64,000 nt of DNA, taken from assembly GCA_037039685.1 (NCBI GenBank), contig JAWNGF010000008.1, positions 2,412,968 through 2,476,967 on the forward strand, written 5' to 3'. The translations under genes and the position numbers were made by a program. The DNA is from Ceratobasidium sp. AG-K. Taxonomy: Eukaryota > Basidiomycota > Agaricomycetes > Cantharellales > Ceratobasidiaceae. The notes under the pieces were generated by a model. The model worked only from the letters and a program-made list of their open reading frames with translations. It was not told the DNA's origin and did not search any database. Shown here piece after piece: positions 30,953 through 42,747 of this stretch (position 1 is the stretch's first letter; the number at the start of each line of letters is the position of its first letter).

Positions 30953-32260
30953 ATGGCCACAATGCCAGTAAGCATGTACCCACCACTGCAAAGCACTTTT
31001 CCAGAAAATTCCAGTAAAAGTGAGGTTGCAGGAGGATTAAACTATGCCTGCCAACGAATTGAAGGACTAAATAGAACTACTACTGATGCAGACAGTAAAG
31101 CTTTGTTAGCCCTTGTTGATTGCCCACACTTTGGTTTGGAAATTGCACAATTGGAAGCTATAATACATCATTTACAATCACAAATTACGAAACTGTCAGC
31201 ACCAGCAGTAGCCACATCTAAACCCCTGGAGGCAAAGAAACTGGATGCATTCGATGGTGAAAATTGGGATAAAACCCCAATATTCAAAAATCAAATCAAG
31301 GGATACATAGCGGTCCAAAAACCAACAGCATCGGATGAGGAAAAGGTCAATTTTGCCATTTCCTATATGACAGGAAAAGCACACGAATGGTTACAAGCTT
31401 TCTTAACAAGTCACCATGATCCAGCAAGACCATCAGTAACTTGGTTAGCAGATTGGGCAGGATTTTGGACTGAAGTTGAACATCGATTCCAGGAGCCAGA
31501 CAGAGAGCAAAAGTACAGACAGAAATATTGTGCACTGGAAGAAACAAAGACAGTGCAAGAGTACCTCAAAGACTTCCAGACTTATTCCTCCATTTTGGGA
31601 TACAGTGATGTGGACCTAAGGGATCATTTCTATGAAGGCCTAAAAGTTGATATCAAAAGAACCTTGTTACAGCAAAATTGGGATTATGCAACAAAAACCA
31701 AGGATCAACTATTCTCCAAGGCTTTGGAGATCAGTGCTAAACAAATGGCTTTTGAAGATGAACAAAAGTCACAATGATCTCAAGGGGGGGGTAAAACCCA
31801 AGGTTCCTCTACAACAAATACTCAAACTACACAAAACCAAGGGAGTGGGTGCACTCTTCTCTACCCAGGAGATAAAGTTTACAAAAACAAATGGGGTAGA
31901 AACTTCAAAGGGACCATATCTCATGTCAAAACTATCAATAACATGAAGACACCCTTTGTATATTGGGATGGGGCCAAAACAGCAACCAAAGACTTGTTCA
32001 GAGTAATTTGAAAGGACAACAATACCACCCCAGCACTGTTCACATACACCACAACTACCACAAAAACAACACAACCAGACCCTCAAGGGCCTGGACCCAT
32101 GGAACTAGATGGAAAAGGGAAGACAACCCTCAAGTGTTTCATTTGTGGTGGAAGAGGCCATATGGCAAATAAATGTCCATGAGCACCTATGAGTGGTCAT
32201 GAAGGAGAAATATTGTCAGAATCTGAAGATGAGTTGGGAAAAGGAGAAGCTCAGGAGTAA
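30953..32260 (+). pseudogene. Element D gag with zinc knuckle (three in-frame TGA)
   Basis: ATG at 30953 starts a 274-codon open stretch with the retrotransposon capsid domain (FKNQIKGYIAVQKPTASDEE; AHEWLQAFL). After a TGA at 31775-31777 the same frame continues to a CCHC zinc knuckle at about 32,134-32,175 (CFICGGRGHMANKC) and an acidic tail. Further TGA codons follow VRVI and the knuckle. All three are TGA, as expected from CGA decay. The frame ends near 32,260. Gag would form the particle; this copy is dead. Confidence 0.8.
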
Positions 32261-32436
32261 ACAGGAGAACTGTTCTGGGCAAAATACTGGCTGATATAGA
32301 GAATGCAAACAAAATTTGTGAAATATTATCAATATCAAATAAACCGCAATTCAATATAAATTTTGTTGCAACTCCATTAGCCAGCACTCCTGATAAAAGA
32401 TCCAGTTTTAACCCTCACTCATTTGAAGGATCTGCA

Positions 32437-35400
32437 ATGATAGACAGTGGTGCAACATCCTGTTTTATCTCTAACACACTCGTTTCTACCATGTGTTTAC
32501 CCAAGAAAGTGCACATCACCCCTAAAAAACTAAAAGTCATTGATGGAAGAGAAGTTTCCTCAGGACTAGTCACTCATTATACATCTTTTGAATTCACAGT
32601 CCAAGGGCATAAGGAAATTTTGGACTGTCATATTGTGGACATTGGCAGACATAGCATTGTGTTAGGCATGTCCTGGCTGAAAAGACATAATCCCTCCATA
32701 TATTGGAAAGAAATGACAATCCAATTTGACTCAAAGCACTGTGCTGAAAACTGCTTTGATTCAAGTCCAATTATCCAAGCATCAGGATTAGAAGGACTGC
32801 CTGAAGAATACTCCGAATTTGCCCAAGTCTTCTATGAAGTAGAGGCAGCAAAACTCCCTCCTCACAGAGAATACAATATGAAAATAGATTGGCTCCCAGA
32901 GGCAAGACCAAAGCATGGCCCAGTATATAGTCACAACATGGAACAGGACAAGGTCCTGAAAGAAACTATCACAAAGATGCTGCAAAGTGGATTAATCCAG
33001 CAATCTGTCTCCCCACAAGCGTCACCTGTCCATTTTGTCCCAAAGAAAAAGGACGATGGAACATTCAAGGAGTGGAGGTTGGTTGTGGATCATAGGGATG
33101 CAAATAGCAAGACCAAGAAAAATGCTTACCCATTGCCCCTGACTAATGACCTTATCAAGAAACTTCAAGGAGCAAAAATCTCCACCAAACTGGATCTCAA
33201 GTCAGGTTGCAACCTCACACACATTGGAAAAGGAGATGAATGGAAGACAGCCTTTAAGACAAAGTATGGGCTATTTGAATACAGAGTCATGCCTTTTGGA
33301 CTGTGTAATGCACCAGCAACCTTCCAGGACATGATGAACAGCATATTCAGGGATTTGCAAGACATATGCATCATCATTTACATTGATGACATCCTGATAT
33401 TCTCAAAAAATGAAAAGGAACACCCAGAACAGGTGAAAGAAGTGCTCAGGTGGCTCCAAAAACACAGATTGTACTGTAACCTCCCTAAATGCGCATTCAG
33501 TGTGCATAAAGTAGGATACCTAGGCCTCATTGCTTCCAACAAAGCTACAGAAGCTGACCAATCTAAGGTTACAGCAGCACTAGCATGGTCTGAGCCAAGG
33601 AACGTAAAAAACGGGCAAGGATTCCTAGGTTTTGTCAACTTCTACAGGCAATTTATCCCAGCTTTTGCAAATGTTGCAAGACCTCTATATGACCTCTTGA
33701 AAAAGGAACAACCATGGGAATGGAAGGAGAAACACAAGGAGGCATTTAAAACCCTCAAAAATGCATTAACATCAACACCACTCTTGTCACACCCAGACCA
33801 GTCAAAGTCCTTCTTCCTAGAGTGCAATGCTTCAGATTATGCCACAGGTGCTATCCTGTCTCAGAAAGACAACAAGAACCAATTACACCCAGTAGCATTC
33901 CTGTCAAAGAGCTTGTCACCAGCAGAGCAAAATTACAACATATTCAATAAAGAACTCTTAGCAATCATCAGGGCCTTCAAGGAATGGTGCCACCTTTTGG
34001 AAGGAACAAAACTGCCAGTACAAGTCATAACAGATCACAAAAACTTGGAGACATTCTCAAAGTCAAAAGAGTTACACAGAAGGCAAATAAGGTGGTCTAA
34101 CTTTTTGGTGGATTACAACTTCCAAATCATTTATTGCCCAGGCTCAGAAAACAAGAAGGCAGATATTTTGTCAAGACAATACAACCTACAACCTGAAGGG
34201 GGGGTAGAGAAACAACTTCTCCTGAAACCAGAACTTTTCATTGCTTCAATAACTCCTGACAATGAAATCAATAACCTCATTGGAGAAGCAACATATGAGG
34301 ATGCACAACTAAAAGAGATTCTCTTGAAACTTCAGAAGGGTGAAAAAGTCGCACAATGGTATCTCAAGGAAGGGTTACTCTATTATCAGAACCAAATCTT
34401 TGTACCAAAGGACAATCATATCCAAAAACTTATTTTGGAATCAAGACATGACTAATTAATGGCAGGACACCCTGGACAATTTAAAACCCTGGAACTTGTT
34501 TCTTGAACATACATTTGGCCTTCTATGAAGAAATTTGTCAATTCATATGTTACCCACTGCAACAGCTGCATCAGATCAAAGCCCACAAATCAAATACCTA
34601 TAGGATTACTCAAACCTATGCAAATACCTGAAAGACCATGGGAAAACATCACCTTCAACCTAATTACTGGCCTCCCAGAGTCAGAAGGATTTGATGCAAT
34701 CTTAACAGTAGTTGATCACCACTCAAAAATGGTACATTACATCCCAACCCATTCAGACGCCACAGCTATTGATATTGCAAACCTATTCATGACTTACATA
34801 TGGAAACTGCATGGACTACCCAAATCTACCATTTCAGACAGAGGGAAAAACTTTGTGGCAAAATTCATGCAACATTTATGCAAACATTTGGATATTAAAC
34901 CCACTTTCTCAACAGCCTACAGGCCCCAAACAGACAGACAATCTGAACACCTAAACCAAGTGGTAGAAATCTTCCTAAGGCACTATACAAGTCATCCACA
35001 AGATGATTGGGTTTCACTACTACCTATGGTGGAATTTGCATATAACAATAGTTGTCATTCTGCCACTGGAAAAACACCATTTGAAGTTTGTTATGGCTAT
35101 AATCCAAGAATGTCCTTCACCAAAACAAATTCAAACTTGGTCCCAGCCACAGATGAACATGCAAAATTCCTAGAACAAGGATACAAAGAAGTTAAAGCAG
35201 CTCTTGCATTAGCTAACAAAAGAATGAAATATTTCTATGACCAAAATCATCAAGCACCAGAAAAAATTGAGGTTGGGAATAAGGTGTGGCTCAGTTTGGA
35301 AAATATCAAAACAGACAGACCATCAGGAAAACTAAGTCATAAGCAAGTAGGCCCATTTGAAGTAGTCCAGGCCATGGGTTCACATGCCTTTAAACTCAAA

Positions 35401-35697
35401 CTGCCACACACTATGAAAATACATCCTGTTTTTCATGTTTCCCTCTTGAAGAAGTTCCATGATGACCCCCACAACAGAGCTCCTATTCAACCCCCTCCAA
35501 TCATCACAAAAGAAGGAGAAGAAGAATGGGAAGTTGAGGAAATTCTAAATGTTTGCCAACAGAACAAGAAATGGGAATACTTTGTCAAATGGAAGGACTA
35601 TGGTGTTGGGCATAACTCCTGGGAACCAGTATCCTTTGTCAAGAATGCAGCAGGAGTTGTAGCCAATTTCCACAAGAAGTTCCCCAAGAAACATTGA
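32437..35697 (+). pseudogene. Element D pol: protease, RT, RNase H, integrase, chromodomain (two stops)
   Basis: Protease motif MIDSGATSCF stands at the very start. RT has an intact YIDD box (IIYIDDILIFS). RNase H follows, but its first catalytic position reads ECNAS where the family has TDAS, an Asp-to-Asn change. In-frame TAA (34453-34455) and TGA (about 34,504) lie in the integrase N-terminal zinc finger region. From 34525 the integrase core is open (FNLITGLPESEGFDAILTVV; SDRGK; SEHLNQV), then a GPF-like module (VGPFEVVQAMGSHAFKL) and a C-terminal chromodomain (EVEEILN, YFVKWKDYG, NSWEP). It is collinear with element B pol but clearly diverged, a separate chromovirus family. Confidence 0.88.
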
Positions 35698-35701
35698 CCT
35701 T

Positions 35702-35710
35702 GAGAGGGGG
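35702..35710 (+). other. Polypurine tract of element D
   Basis: GAGAGGGGG, three bases before the 3' LTR start at 35714, right after the pol stop. Confidence 0.65.
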
Positions 35711-35713
35711 TAA

Positions 35714-36105
35714 TGTTATTACCTCATAACATTTATCCCAATTTTACATCTTTTGTCCAAGACACTTTCCTTTTTTGGTACAATTGTCTTGTTTAAATCA
35801 TGTGATGTATTTGTCTTTCCTTTGGCAATCTGTGGTGCTTCCGATAAACCAAGTCATATTGAATTGGATCATGTATTTGATAAAGATAAGGATTTCCCAT
35901 GTTGCCTCTGTTGATACAGGGCAGTGCACTCTCATGTATATAAGCTTGGAGGGCAAGCCTGTTAACAACATGGCTTGAGCTCCTTTCCATAGGACTTGCC
36001 AAATCCATATATCTATCTAAACATGGCACTTCCTTAAGCTCTTGCACATTTGCAATTGAGCTTCTTAACTATAAACTTTAGCTACCTAATTGTTGAGTCA
36101 GGACA
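35714..36105 (+). repeat. 3' LTR of element D
   Basis: Starts TGTTATTACCTCATAAC; the start is fixed by the polypurine tract and by homology to 29619-29720. The right end is placed at AGGACA (36105), followed by CAACT, which differs by one base from CAACC before the left fragment, a possible decayed target duplication. A TATATAAG at 35,936-35,943 may be the promoter. The right end is uncertain. Confidence 0.55.
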
Positions 36106-36303
36106 CAACTGCTACACAAGATGGGCAAGGGCAGTCCCAAGCAATTGTCCAAAGCTGATATTCATGAGGTTAGCTTGGGAGATGTGTTGCTTGGGATACA
36201 CTGGGTGAAGCTGGGTAACCTGATAGGAACATTGGGCCTGATCAGGTCCTGTTGTGACTTGTTGTTGGCAGGAATGAGGACAAAGTCAAGGCCATGACAT
36301 CTA

Positions 36304-37429
36304 CATCTGGGAACCTGTAAATACCTAGACAGGGATATATATCACTAGCTAGCATATATAGGTCCCCTAGCTGAAATGGAAAGGTCCTGTGTTTATAGCA
36401 GTATGTAGCACCAACTGTGGTGAGCTGAGTGTATCTGGTGTCGCATACCCCCAGCTAGCATGCTATAAAGGCTATCTTGTGCTAGATTGCAGCTAGCTAG
36501 TGCTATATGATGCTAGCTGGTGCTAGCTGGTGCTAGGTACTGCTCTGGTCTGGGGGGACAAATATGGTAATGGACAGAACAATTTTGGACATGACTAAGC
36601 ACTGACTAAGCAGTGGCTGTGCAAGTCTACAAGGGGAAATGGTGTTGAACATCAAGCACATCAATCTGGATTCTAATTGATTGTTGCATCAAATTGGTCC
36701 ATATTAGGTAATGTTTCATCAAAAAAACTCGGCTGTGGGAAAGTATTTCGCCTTTTTTGCAATCATTTCTGGTCCAAATAAGGTTTGAGTGGTTGATCTG
36801 TAATCAAAAAGATCAGGAGCATCTGCTGACCAAATTTAGCATAATTGGAAATTCCTCAACTGGAAAATGATTTAGCCAATCTGAGAGTGCTCCACATGAC
36901 TTTGAGAGCAAGTCCCTTAGACCCCCTTGGACTGCTTGATTCCTCCTGTTGCCCACCCCCCTGCATCACCCCCTTGACTCACCTGGGGGTATTTTGTAGC
37001 ATTTAGCCACATTGGTGCACAGGGGACAGAGAACCCATGGCTGGTTCAAAAGTATGATCAAAATTGCCAATGTGACTAAGCATTTGAAACATATTTCATT
37101 TGGCAAATTGGCACAGCCACTGCTTAGTCAGCGCTTAGTCATGTCCAAAATTGTTCTGTCCATTACCATATTTGTCCCCCCAGACCAGAGCAGTACCTAG
37201 CACCAGCTAGCACCAGCTAGCATCATATAGCACTAGCTAGCTGCAATCTAGCACAAGATAGCCTTTATAGCATGCTAGCTGGGGTTATGTGACACCAGAT
37301 ACACTCAGCTCACCACAGTTGGTGCTACATACTGCTATAAACATAGGACCTTTCCATTTCAGCTAGGGGACCTACATATGCTAGCTAGTGATATATATCC
37401 CTGTCTAGGTATTTACAGGTTTTGAGATG
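36304..37429 (+). mobile_element. 1,126-bp inverted-repeat element, copy 1 (non-autonomous DNA transposon)
   Basis: Ends CATCTGGGAACCTGTAAATA and its inverse, with terminal inverted repeats of about 319 bp (36304-36622 and 37111-37429). They are full of short GCTAGC and GGTGCTAGCT repeats. The centre is about 490 bp and holds no transposase frame. TA flanks both outer ends (36302-36303, 37430-37431). A second copy of identical length lies at 43513-44638 in the opposite orientation. A 62-codon frame inside is chance. Confidence 0.8.
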
Positions 37430-37431
37430 TA

Positions 37432-38587
37432 GCCTGCTATTCCCAAGCTCAATGCCCTTGTTCTTAATGGCAGGCCCCAAATTCTTTATGGTTTTGTGAG
37501 CTACAAGACAATTTCTGGAAGCAACGGCAAGGTGCAGATTGCCTTGACTCCCACACCCAGCCAACAATCTCCTTTCCCAGGTGCCACCCTGTCGCTCCCT
37601 CTCCATCTCTCTCTTCCCTTCTTTTGTCCTTTATCAACACTCCCTTGGCGCCTGTTCACCAAACCAACTGCTGCATACCACTGATTCTTTCCAAGTTTCA
37701 TTCTGCAAATTGGTCAGGGCTTGTTTGTTTGTCTCATTGTTGTCTTGTAGTTTGTGAATGTATTCTGTGGTTCTATATACCATTTGCCTACCTACAGTTA
37801 CAAGGATATAGGCTTCAGGCACCAGGCTGATTCCTGTGTTTTGAGTGATTCAAGAGTGATCCAAGAGTCATTCAGCAAGGATTTCTGGCTGTTTGAATCT
37901 GTTTTGGATCATGACAACTTGGATTTAAATCCTCAGCCAGGGTATTGAAAACCATTTTGATTCCATTAAATAAGGTTTAAAGTGCTTTAAATTAAAGACA
38001 ATTCTAGTAAATCACCATGAAACCAAAGACCATTTTCAAGCCCTTAAAATATCTTCAGTTACTTGAAACAGCTCTAAGTCAAAGTCTTGGTTTTAAATTT
38101 GAGACACTCTTTGCGATTGGCAACCTTTGCAATCCTCCCAACCCCCTCCAGGAGCCACGGGAGGGAGAGAATATCATCATTTCGGAGCATGATGGGAGTG
38201 GTGCAGGAGTGTAGCAAGGTAACAGGTAATATAAACTTCTCCCATTTGTCACATCTGGGAATGTATTTTAATTATTCCTGAATGAACATATCATTCTATC
38301 TAATGCTGAGACACACTTTGCCAAATTTTGCTAATTTGCAAAAACCATAGATTAAATGAGGCACAATGTTAATTAAGGTCCAACATCACAAGCAGTTAGC
38401 TTGTTTCAAGGTGGCAACACACAGGACAATTGTGTGAACAATGTGCAGGTTGTACATTCCCTCACTTGGGGGTAATATACAGCATTGAGATGCCTTGAGA
38501 CCACCAGCAGCAGCATTGAACAGTAGAAGAACTAGATAGCCCTTTATATCACATTGTGAAAGGTAAATACAGTGGGCACCAATTTGA
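37432..38587. other. Gap without recognisable gene
   Basis: About 1.16 kb of AT-rich sequence between an inverted-repeat element and a Tc1-type element. Only short chance frames occur; I see no motif, tRNA or repeat boundary. Confidence 0.5.
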
Positions 38588-40283
38588 TTGCACCATGTGA
38601 TCAAAACCAATGCTTTTTGAAGCTTCCCCCTAAAACACTGTAGAACTGGGAAAGAGAAAATATAGCTGTATTCAGAAAGCTTATCCAAATTGATTAAAAG
38701 AAGAGTGAGCAAAACTGTAAGGTGGATGAGGAGATACACATCAGCCTGTTTTGGCCCTAGTGCAATAATTTTGGATCAAGAGGGCATCAGCCATGCACAA
38801 CTTACTTTCTGCCAATTTTTGGACTCTTGACACCTGTTCCTTGGGCATTATGGTTAAAATGAAATCACCAACCAAACATGCTCAAGTTATAGCATACAAG
38901 AAAGTGGGCAAAAAAGACCAGGAAGCAGCTGAAGCGATTGGTGGCATTCACCACACCACAGTCAATCAAATCAGGCAACAGTACTGCCAGGGGTAAGATA
39001 TCTGCAACCAAACAGCTGGAGCTGGTTGCCCTTGAGTCCACTCAATTTCTGACAAGCATTGGGATGGACTTCTGCTTGCTAGAGGGCTATCTAGGACTGC
39101 TGCTGATCTTCAGCAGCACTATTTTCTCCATGTCACCATCACCAAATCCTATGGTCCTGTGCAAGCTTCACCTCAAAGTGTATAGGCAATGCTGGGTCCT
39201 GTACTTCTCAAAAAAAGCCCAAGGAAAATGTTTGAAATGTGCTTGGGTATTTTGCTCATGAGACAAGATAACCTGGCTGCACATTGCATTTTCCAATGAG
39301 TTGAAGTTTGTTATTTTTGGCTCTGATGGTCTCAAAATTGTCTGGAAGGTTCCAGTGGCCCTGCCAAAGCTTTCTGATGTTCAACAGGCTGTTAAGTTTG
39401 GTGGTGGAAGTGTAATGGTCTGGGGGTATGTTACCTCCCTTGGCCCTGGATGCTTGTATTGTATTCATGGCAACATGAACATGGCCAAATACATTGAGGC
39501 CTTATCACATGGATACATAGGCTTGTTGTCAACTTTTGGGCTTAGGACCTGAGACCTTATCTTCCAGCATGACAATGATCCCAAGCATACCTCCCATGGT
39601 ACCACCAAGTGGCTCATTGAGCACAAGATCTGTGTCCTCCCCTGGCCTTCTGACAGTCCCAATATCAACCCCACTGAGCACATTTGGGCATATTTTGACT
39701 GCCAGCTTTGTTCTCACCCAGCTCTTCCAACCAATAGTGACAAATTGTGGCATGCACCTCAAGATGAGTGGTACAAGATTCTAATCGATTTTATCACATG
39801 TCTCTATGAGTCAATGCCTGACTGAGCTGCTGCACTCAATAAAGCCAAGAGAGGACATACAAGTTACTGATTTTTGCATAATTTCCCACTGATTCCTTTA
39901 GGTGCGTTTGTGTCCTGTCTCTCCATGTGGTTTGCAGATGCTCAAGCAAATCCATTGGTTTGCTTTTGGGGTCATGAGCACCAATTTCACAGCCACTTGG
40001 GTGCTCCTGAGTGCTCCTTTACCCAAGTGAGCATGTATGAGCAAACCAGTGCTTGTTAGTGTCAGAGAGTTTTGGTGACATACTCATGTGATCCAAAATT
40101 ATTGCACCAGGGCCAAAACAGGCTGATGCATATCTCCTCATCCACCTTACAATTGCACCTGCTCCTTTTTTCAATCAATTTGTATAAGCTTCCTGAATAC
40201 ACTTAAATTTTCTCTTTCTCAATTCTACAGTGCTTTAGCAAGAAGCCACAGGAAGAGTTGGCTTTGATCACATGGTGCAATCT
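38588..40283 (+). mobile_element. Tc1/mariner-type element with ~190-bp terminal inverted repeats
   Basis: The left arm (about 38588-38777) and right arm (about 40091-40283) are imperfect inverted repeats. For example GATTGCACCATGTGATCAAA at the left outer end pairs with the right outer end, and CAGCCTGTTTTGGCCCT near the inner end pairs as well. The outer limits may extend slightly: TACAGTGGGCACC on the left and GCATACATCTTTA on the right are Tc1-like candidate ends with TA. The transposase pseudogene lies between the arms. Confidence 0.7.
38852..39870 (+). pseudogene. Tc1-type transposase pseudogene inside the long-TIR element
   Basis: The N-terminal part (KMKSPTKHAQVIAYKKVG, DQEAAEAIGGIHHTTVNQI) is a homeodomain-like HTH. 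The middle is disrupted by stops and frameshifts (39,000-39,270). The DDE region reads FSNELKF at the first catalytic position, where Tc1 families have SDE, so the first Asp is Asn. It then reads FGSDG, QHDNDPKHTSH for the second Asp and SPNINPTEHIW with the Glu intact at 34-residue spacing. A TGA at 39550-39552 interrupts the frame just before the second Asp. It is non-functional; the identity is clear from the DD34E layout. Confidence 0.8.
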
Positions 40284-40491
40284 TTTTTTTTTTGCATACA
40301 TCTTTAACAAGCTACATGAACACAAGGGCAAACTGCTTGGTGCCGAGAAGATCACAACGTCCAGAAAAAAAACATCAAAAAAAAAAGCAATGTCCACACA
40401 GAGGTCACGCAAGCATGGTCAAGCAGGAAAAATCCCTGGACGGTGTTGGAAAAGAACAAGAAGAACGAAACCCAAAAAAAGAAAGGAGAAA

Positions 40492-41484
40492 TTAAGAATA
40501 ACCAGATGCCAATGAATCCCTGATGAAGCTGGCCACAGTCATGAGACCGGTATGCATGCCAAACAATCTGGTCATGTTGGGTGGGTTAGAGACTGCATGT
40601 ATATGTCTCCTAGCCTTGTCATGCAAAGGGCACTCTAGCAGGACATGCCTGATCATTTGAGGGTTGACCTTGCCACAGGGGCAAGCAGGGTCTTTTGTCA
40701 GAACAAAGCAAGCAAAATATTTGCCAGCACAGCAGTGCCCTAGGATTACTTGCCAGTGGTGTGATTGGACCCACTGAGGGGGTCCCTTATCATGGTGAAA
40801 CAGCCTTAGCTGCAAGCGCGGTGGGTTGCTCAAGGTAGCAATGGTGTGTAGGGAGTGCTGCAACTTAGCCCAGAGAGATCGCCAATGTCGTGCTATTGTC
40901 CAAGTAGCATGTGCCCTTGCCCATGTAATAGTGTGTCTGAGAATGGGCTTTGCCTCTAACTGGCAAGCCTTGTTTGCAAGTTTGTCAGCTTGTTTGTTCC
41001 TGTTGATGCCCTTGTGCCCTGGGACCCAGCGGATTGTGACCCAATTTGATTGATTTGCTGCCAAGAAACGATTGACATGTTCATGGCAATTGCGAGAGCA
41101 GTACTGGCCAGCATGGGGAGTGAGGGATAACATGGTCTGCACAGCTGCAATGTTGTCCAAATTAGAGGATATACGTTGAGTATCAGTTTCAAGAGCAAGT
41201 GTCACAATCTTCTGGGCTGCCAAAGCTAGGGCTATCATTTCCCTGTTGTAGACTTCAGCCTTACTCCCAAGGCCCACATGGCCAGCACACAGCTCCATTC
41301 CTCTCTTGCGTATCAAAAATTCAGTGCCTACACCATGTCGCTGTTTGACTTTCCTCATGGATCCATTGGTAAAGCAAGCCAGCATTCTGTCACCTGTTTC
41401 TTTGGCAAGCTTGGATAGTGAATTCTGAATATAAGCTTGGCAAACATCCCTGTTATCAGCTTGACTTGGGCATACAACCAACAA
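40492..41484 (-). pseudogene. LINE-type RNase H and C-terminal zinc-binding fragment
   Basis: 330-codon open frame resembling the 3' end of a non-LTR retrotransposon ORF2: RNase HI with ACFTNGS, AEVYNREMIAL, DNIAAVQTM and WVPGHKGINRNKQADKLAN. A Cys/His segment follows (CPCGKVNPQMIRHVLLEC), as in LINE polyproteins of fungi. The first RNase H Asp is Asn here (FTNGS instead of YTDGS). No RT or endonuclease is next to it, so it is a fragment or an orphan RNase H gene. The start region overlaps the antisense CHAT pseudogene. Confidence 0.75.
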
Positions 41485-42747
41485 TCGCCCATATTAATGC
41501 TACCAGGAACTAACCACTCACTTCTGGTTGATGAGGCGCATAACCACATCGAAGTAGCGCTGCATTGGGATGCTCTTCTCGCTGAGGCTCAATACATCCC
41601 CGGGTTTCAGGACTTCTTGCGCTTTCCCAAGGCATTGCACCTGTTGAGTGCTGCCCATTCTCATCCCATGGCTATAATCAACCTCTACAAGTCCTGCTGT
41701 GATGCTTTGATACTCAAACCTGGGAGTGATACCACATTCCACATTCCTTTACCAAATTTCTCCACAGAGGCCGCATTTGCTACTTGGGAACAGCTAGCCA
41801 CACTTGTTGGACTCCAGGAACTTGCTCAACCAAACAAGTTTCATTTACAGGATGATGCACTACATGCTTTGTGGGTGGGCATAGTTGAACCTGTACTCGA
41901 CTTTCTTGGTTATATGGTGTGTACAGCAGATACAAATATTGCCCCTCTAACTAGATACTTGTAGCACAAGCACCTGGTTGATACACTCCCACAGATCACA
42001 TGGTGTACAACTGGTTCCCTTTCCTTCTTACTACTCCATGCTGCTGGGCCTTACACTGAATCCTGGGCAAATGCCTTTGATTGTGTGATATCATCCTACA
42101 TGCCAACAGTTAGTGCATTACTTGCAGCCCAGCACTCCACTCCTGAGACCCACAGTGGTGTTCTTGGTATCAGACAAGAGCACACACCTGGGTTGTCACT
42201 TTTGCCACATACAAAAGCCAAGCTTGCTAATGTGAGGAAGCATGCTCAGGCAGGCTGCTACTTGCAGCTTGAGCGCAAGGAAGCGGTTGTGGACCTGGTA
42301 ATGGATGCCATGGAACAGTTCAGTTGGGTCCACATGGCATGCCACAGCACCCAGAACCTGGCTGACCCAATGCAGAGCACCTTTCACCTGCATGATGGCC
42401 CTCTTACGCTTGCAACAATCACTAAGTGGTCGTTCAGCAATAAGGGTCTTGCATTCCTTTTGGCCTGCCAGACTGCTACATGTGACCAAAAAATGCCAGA
42501 CAAGGCGGTGCACCTTGCTGCAGGAACGCTGATGGTGGGATATCCAAGTGTGATTGGCACAATGTGGAGCATTGCCAATCAAGATGGTCCAGTGGTGGCT
42601 GATATTGTGTATGTGGAGTTAATAAAGGGTGATAAGATCGACCATACCAAGGAGGCTTGGGCGCTGCACAGGGTGGTTGCTCATCTGTGTGCCAAGGCAG
42701 TGAGGGAAATTGGGCAATGGGCACTGTACATACACATCGGCTCTTGA
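41437..42747 (+). pseudogene. CHAT-domain (caspase-like) protein, 5'-truncated, one TAG stop
   Basis: A single frame runs through a TAG at 41962-41964 (probably from a Trp TGG). The first part contains WDALLAEAQYIPGFQDFL and CDALILKPGSDTTFHIPLPNF. The second part has the CHAT core: VHMACHSTQ with the catalytic His, FHLHDGPLTL, LLACQTA with the catalytic Cys, and GTMWSIANQDGPVVAD. In Agaricomycetes such domains usually follow long TPR arrays. No TPR is visible upstream; instead the LINE fragment begins on the opposite strand, so the 5' end is probably lost. The Met at 41437 is not a convincing start. A relic of a caspase-like protease family of unclear function. Confidence 0.8.

Noticed and set aside
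37012..37200. 62-aa ORF repeated exactly at 43742-43930
   Set aside because: It is identical because the two 1,126-bp element copies are identical. It has no start context or domain, and a chance frame is more likely.
41437..41484. Met at 41437 as the true start of the CHAT gene
   Set aside because: The first codons overlap the antisense LINE frame and do not resemble CHAT proteins; recognisable homology starts around 41,550.
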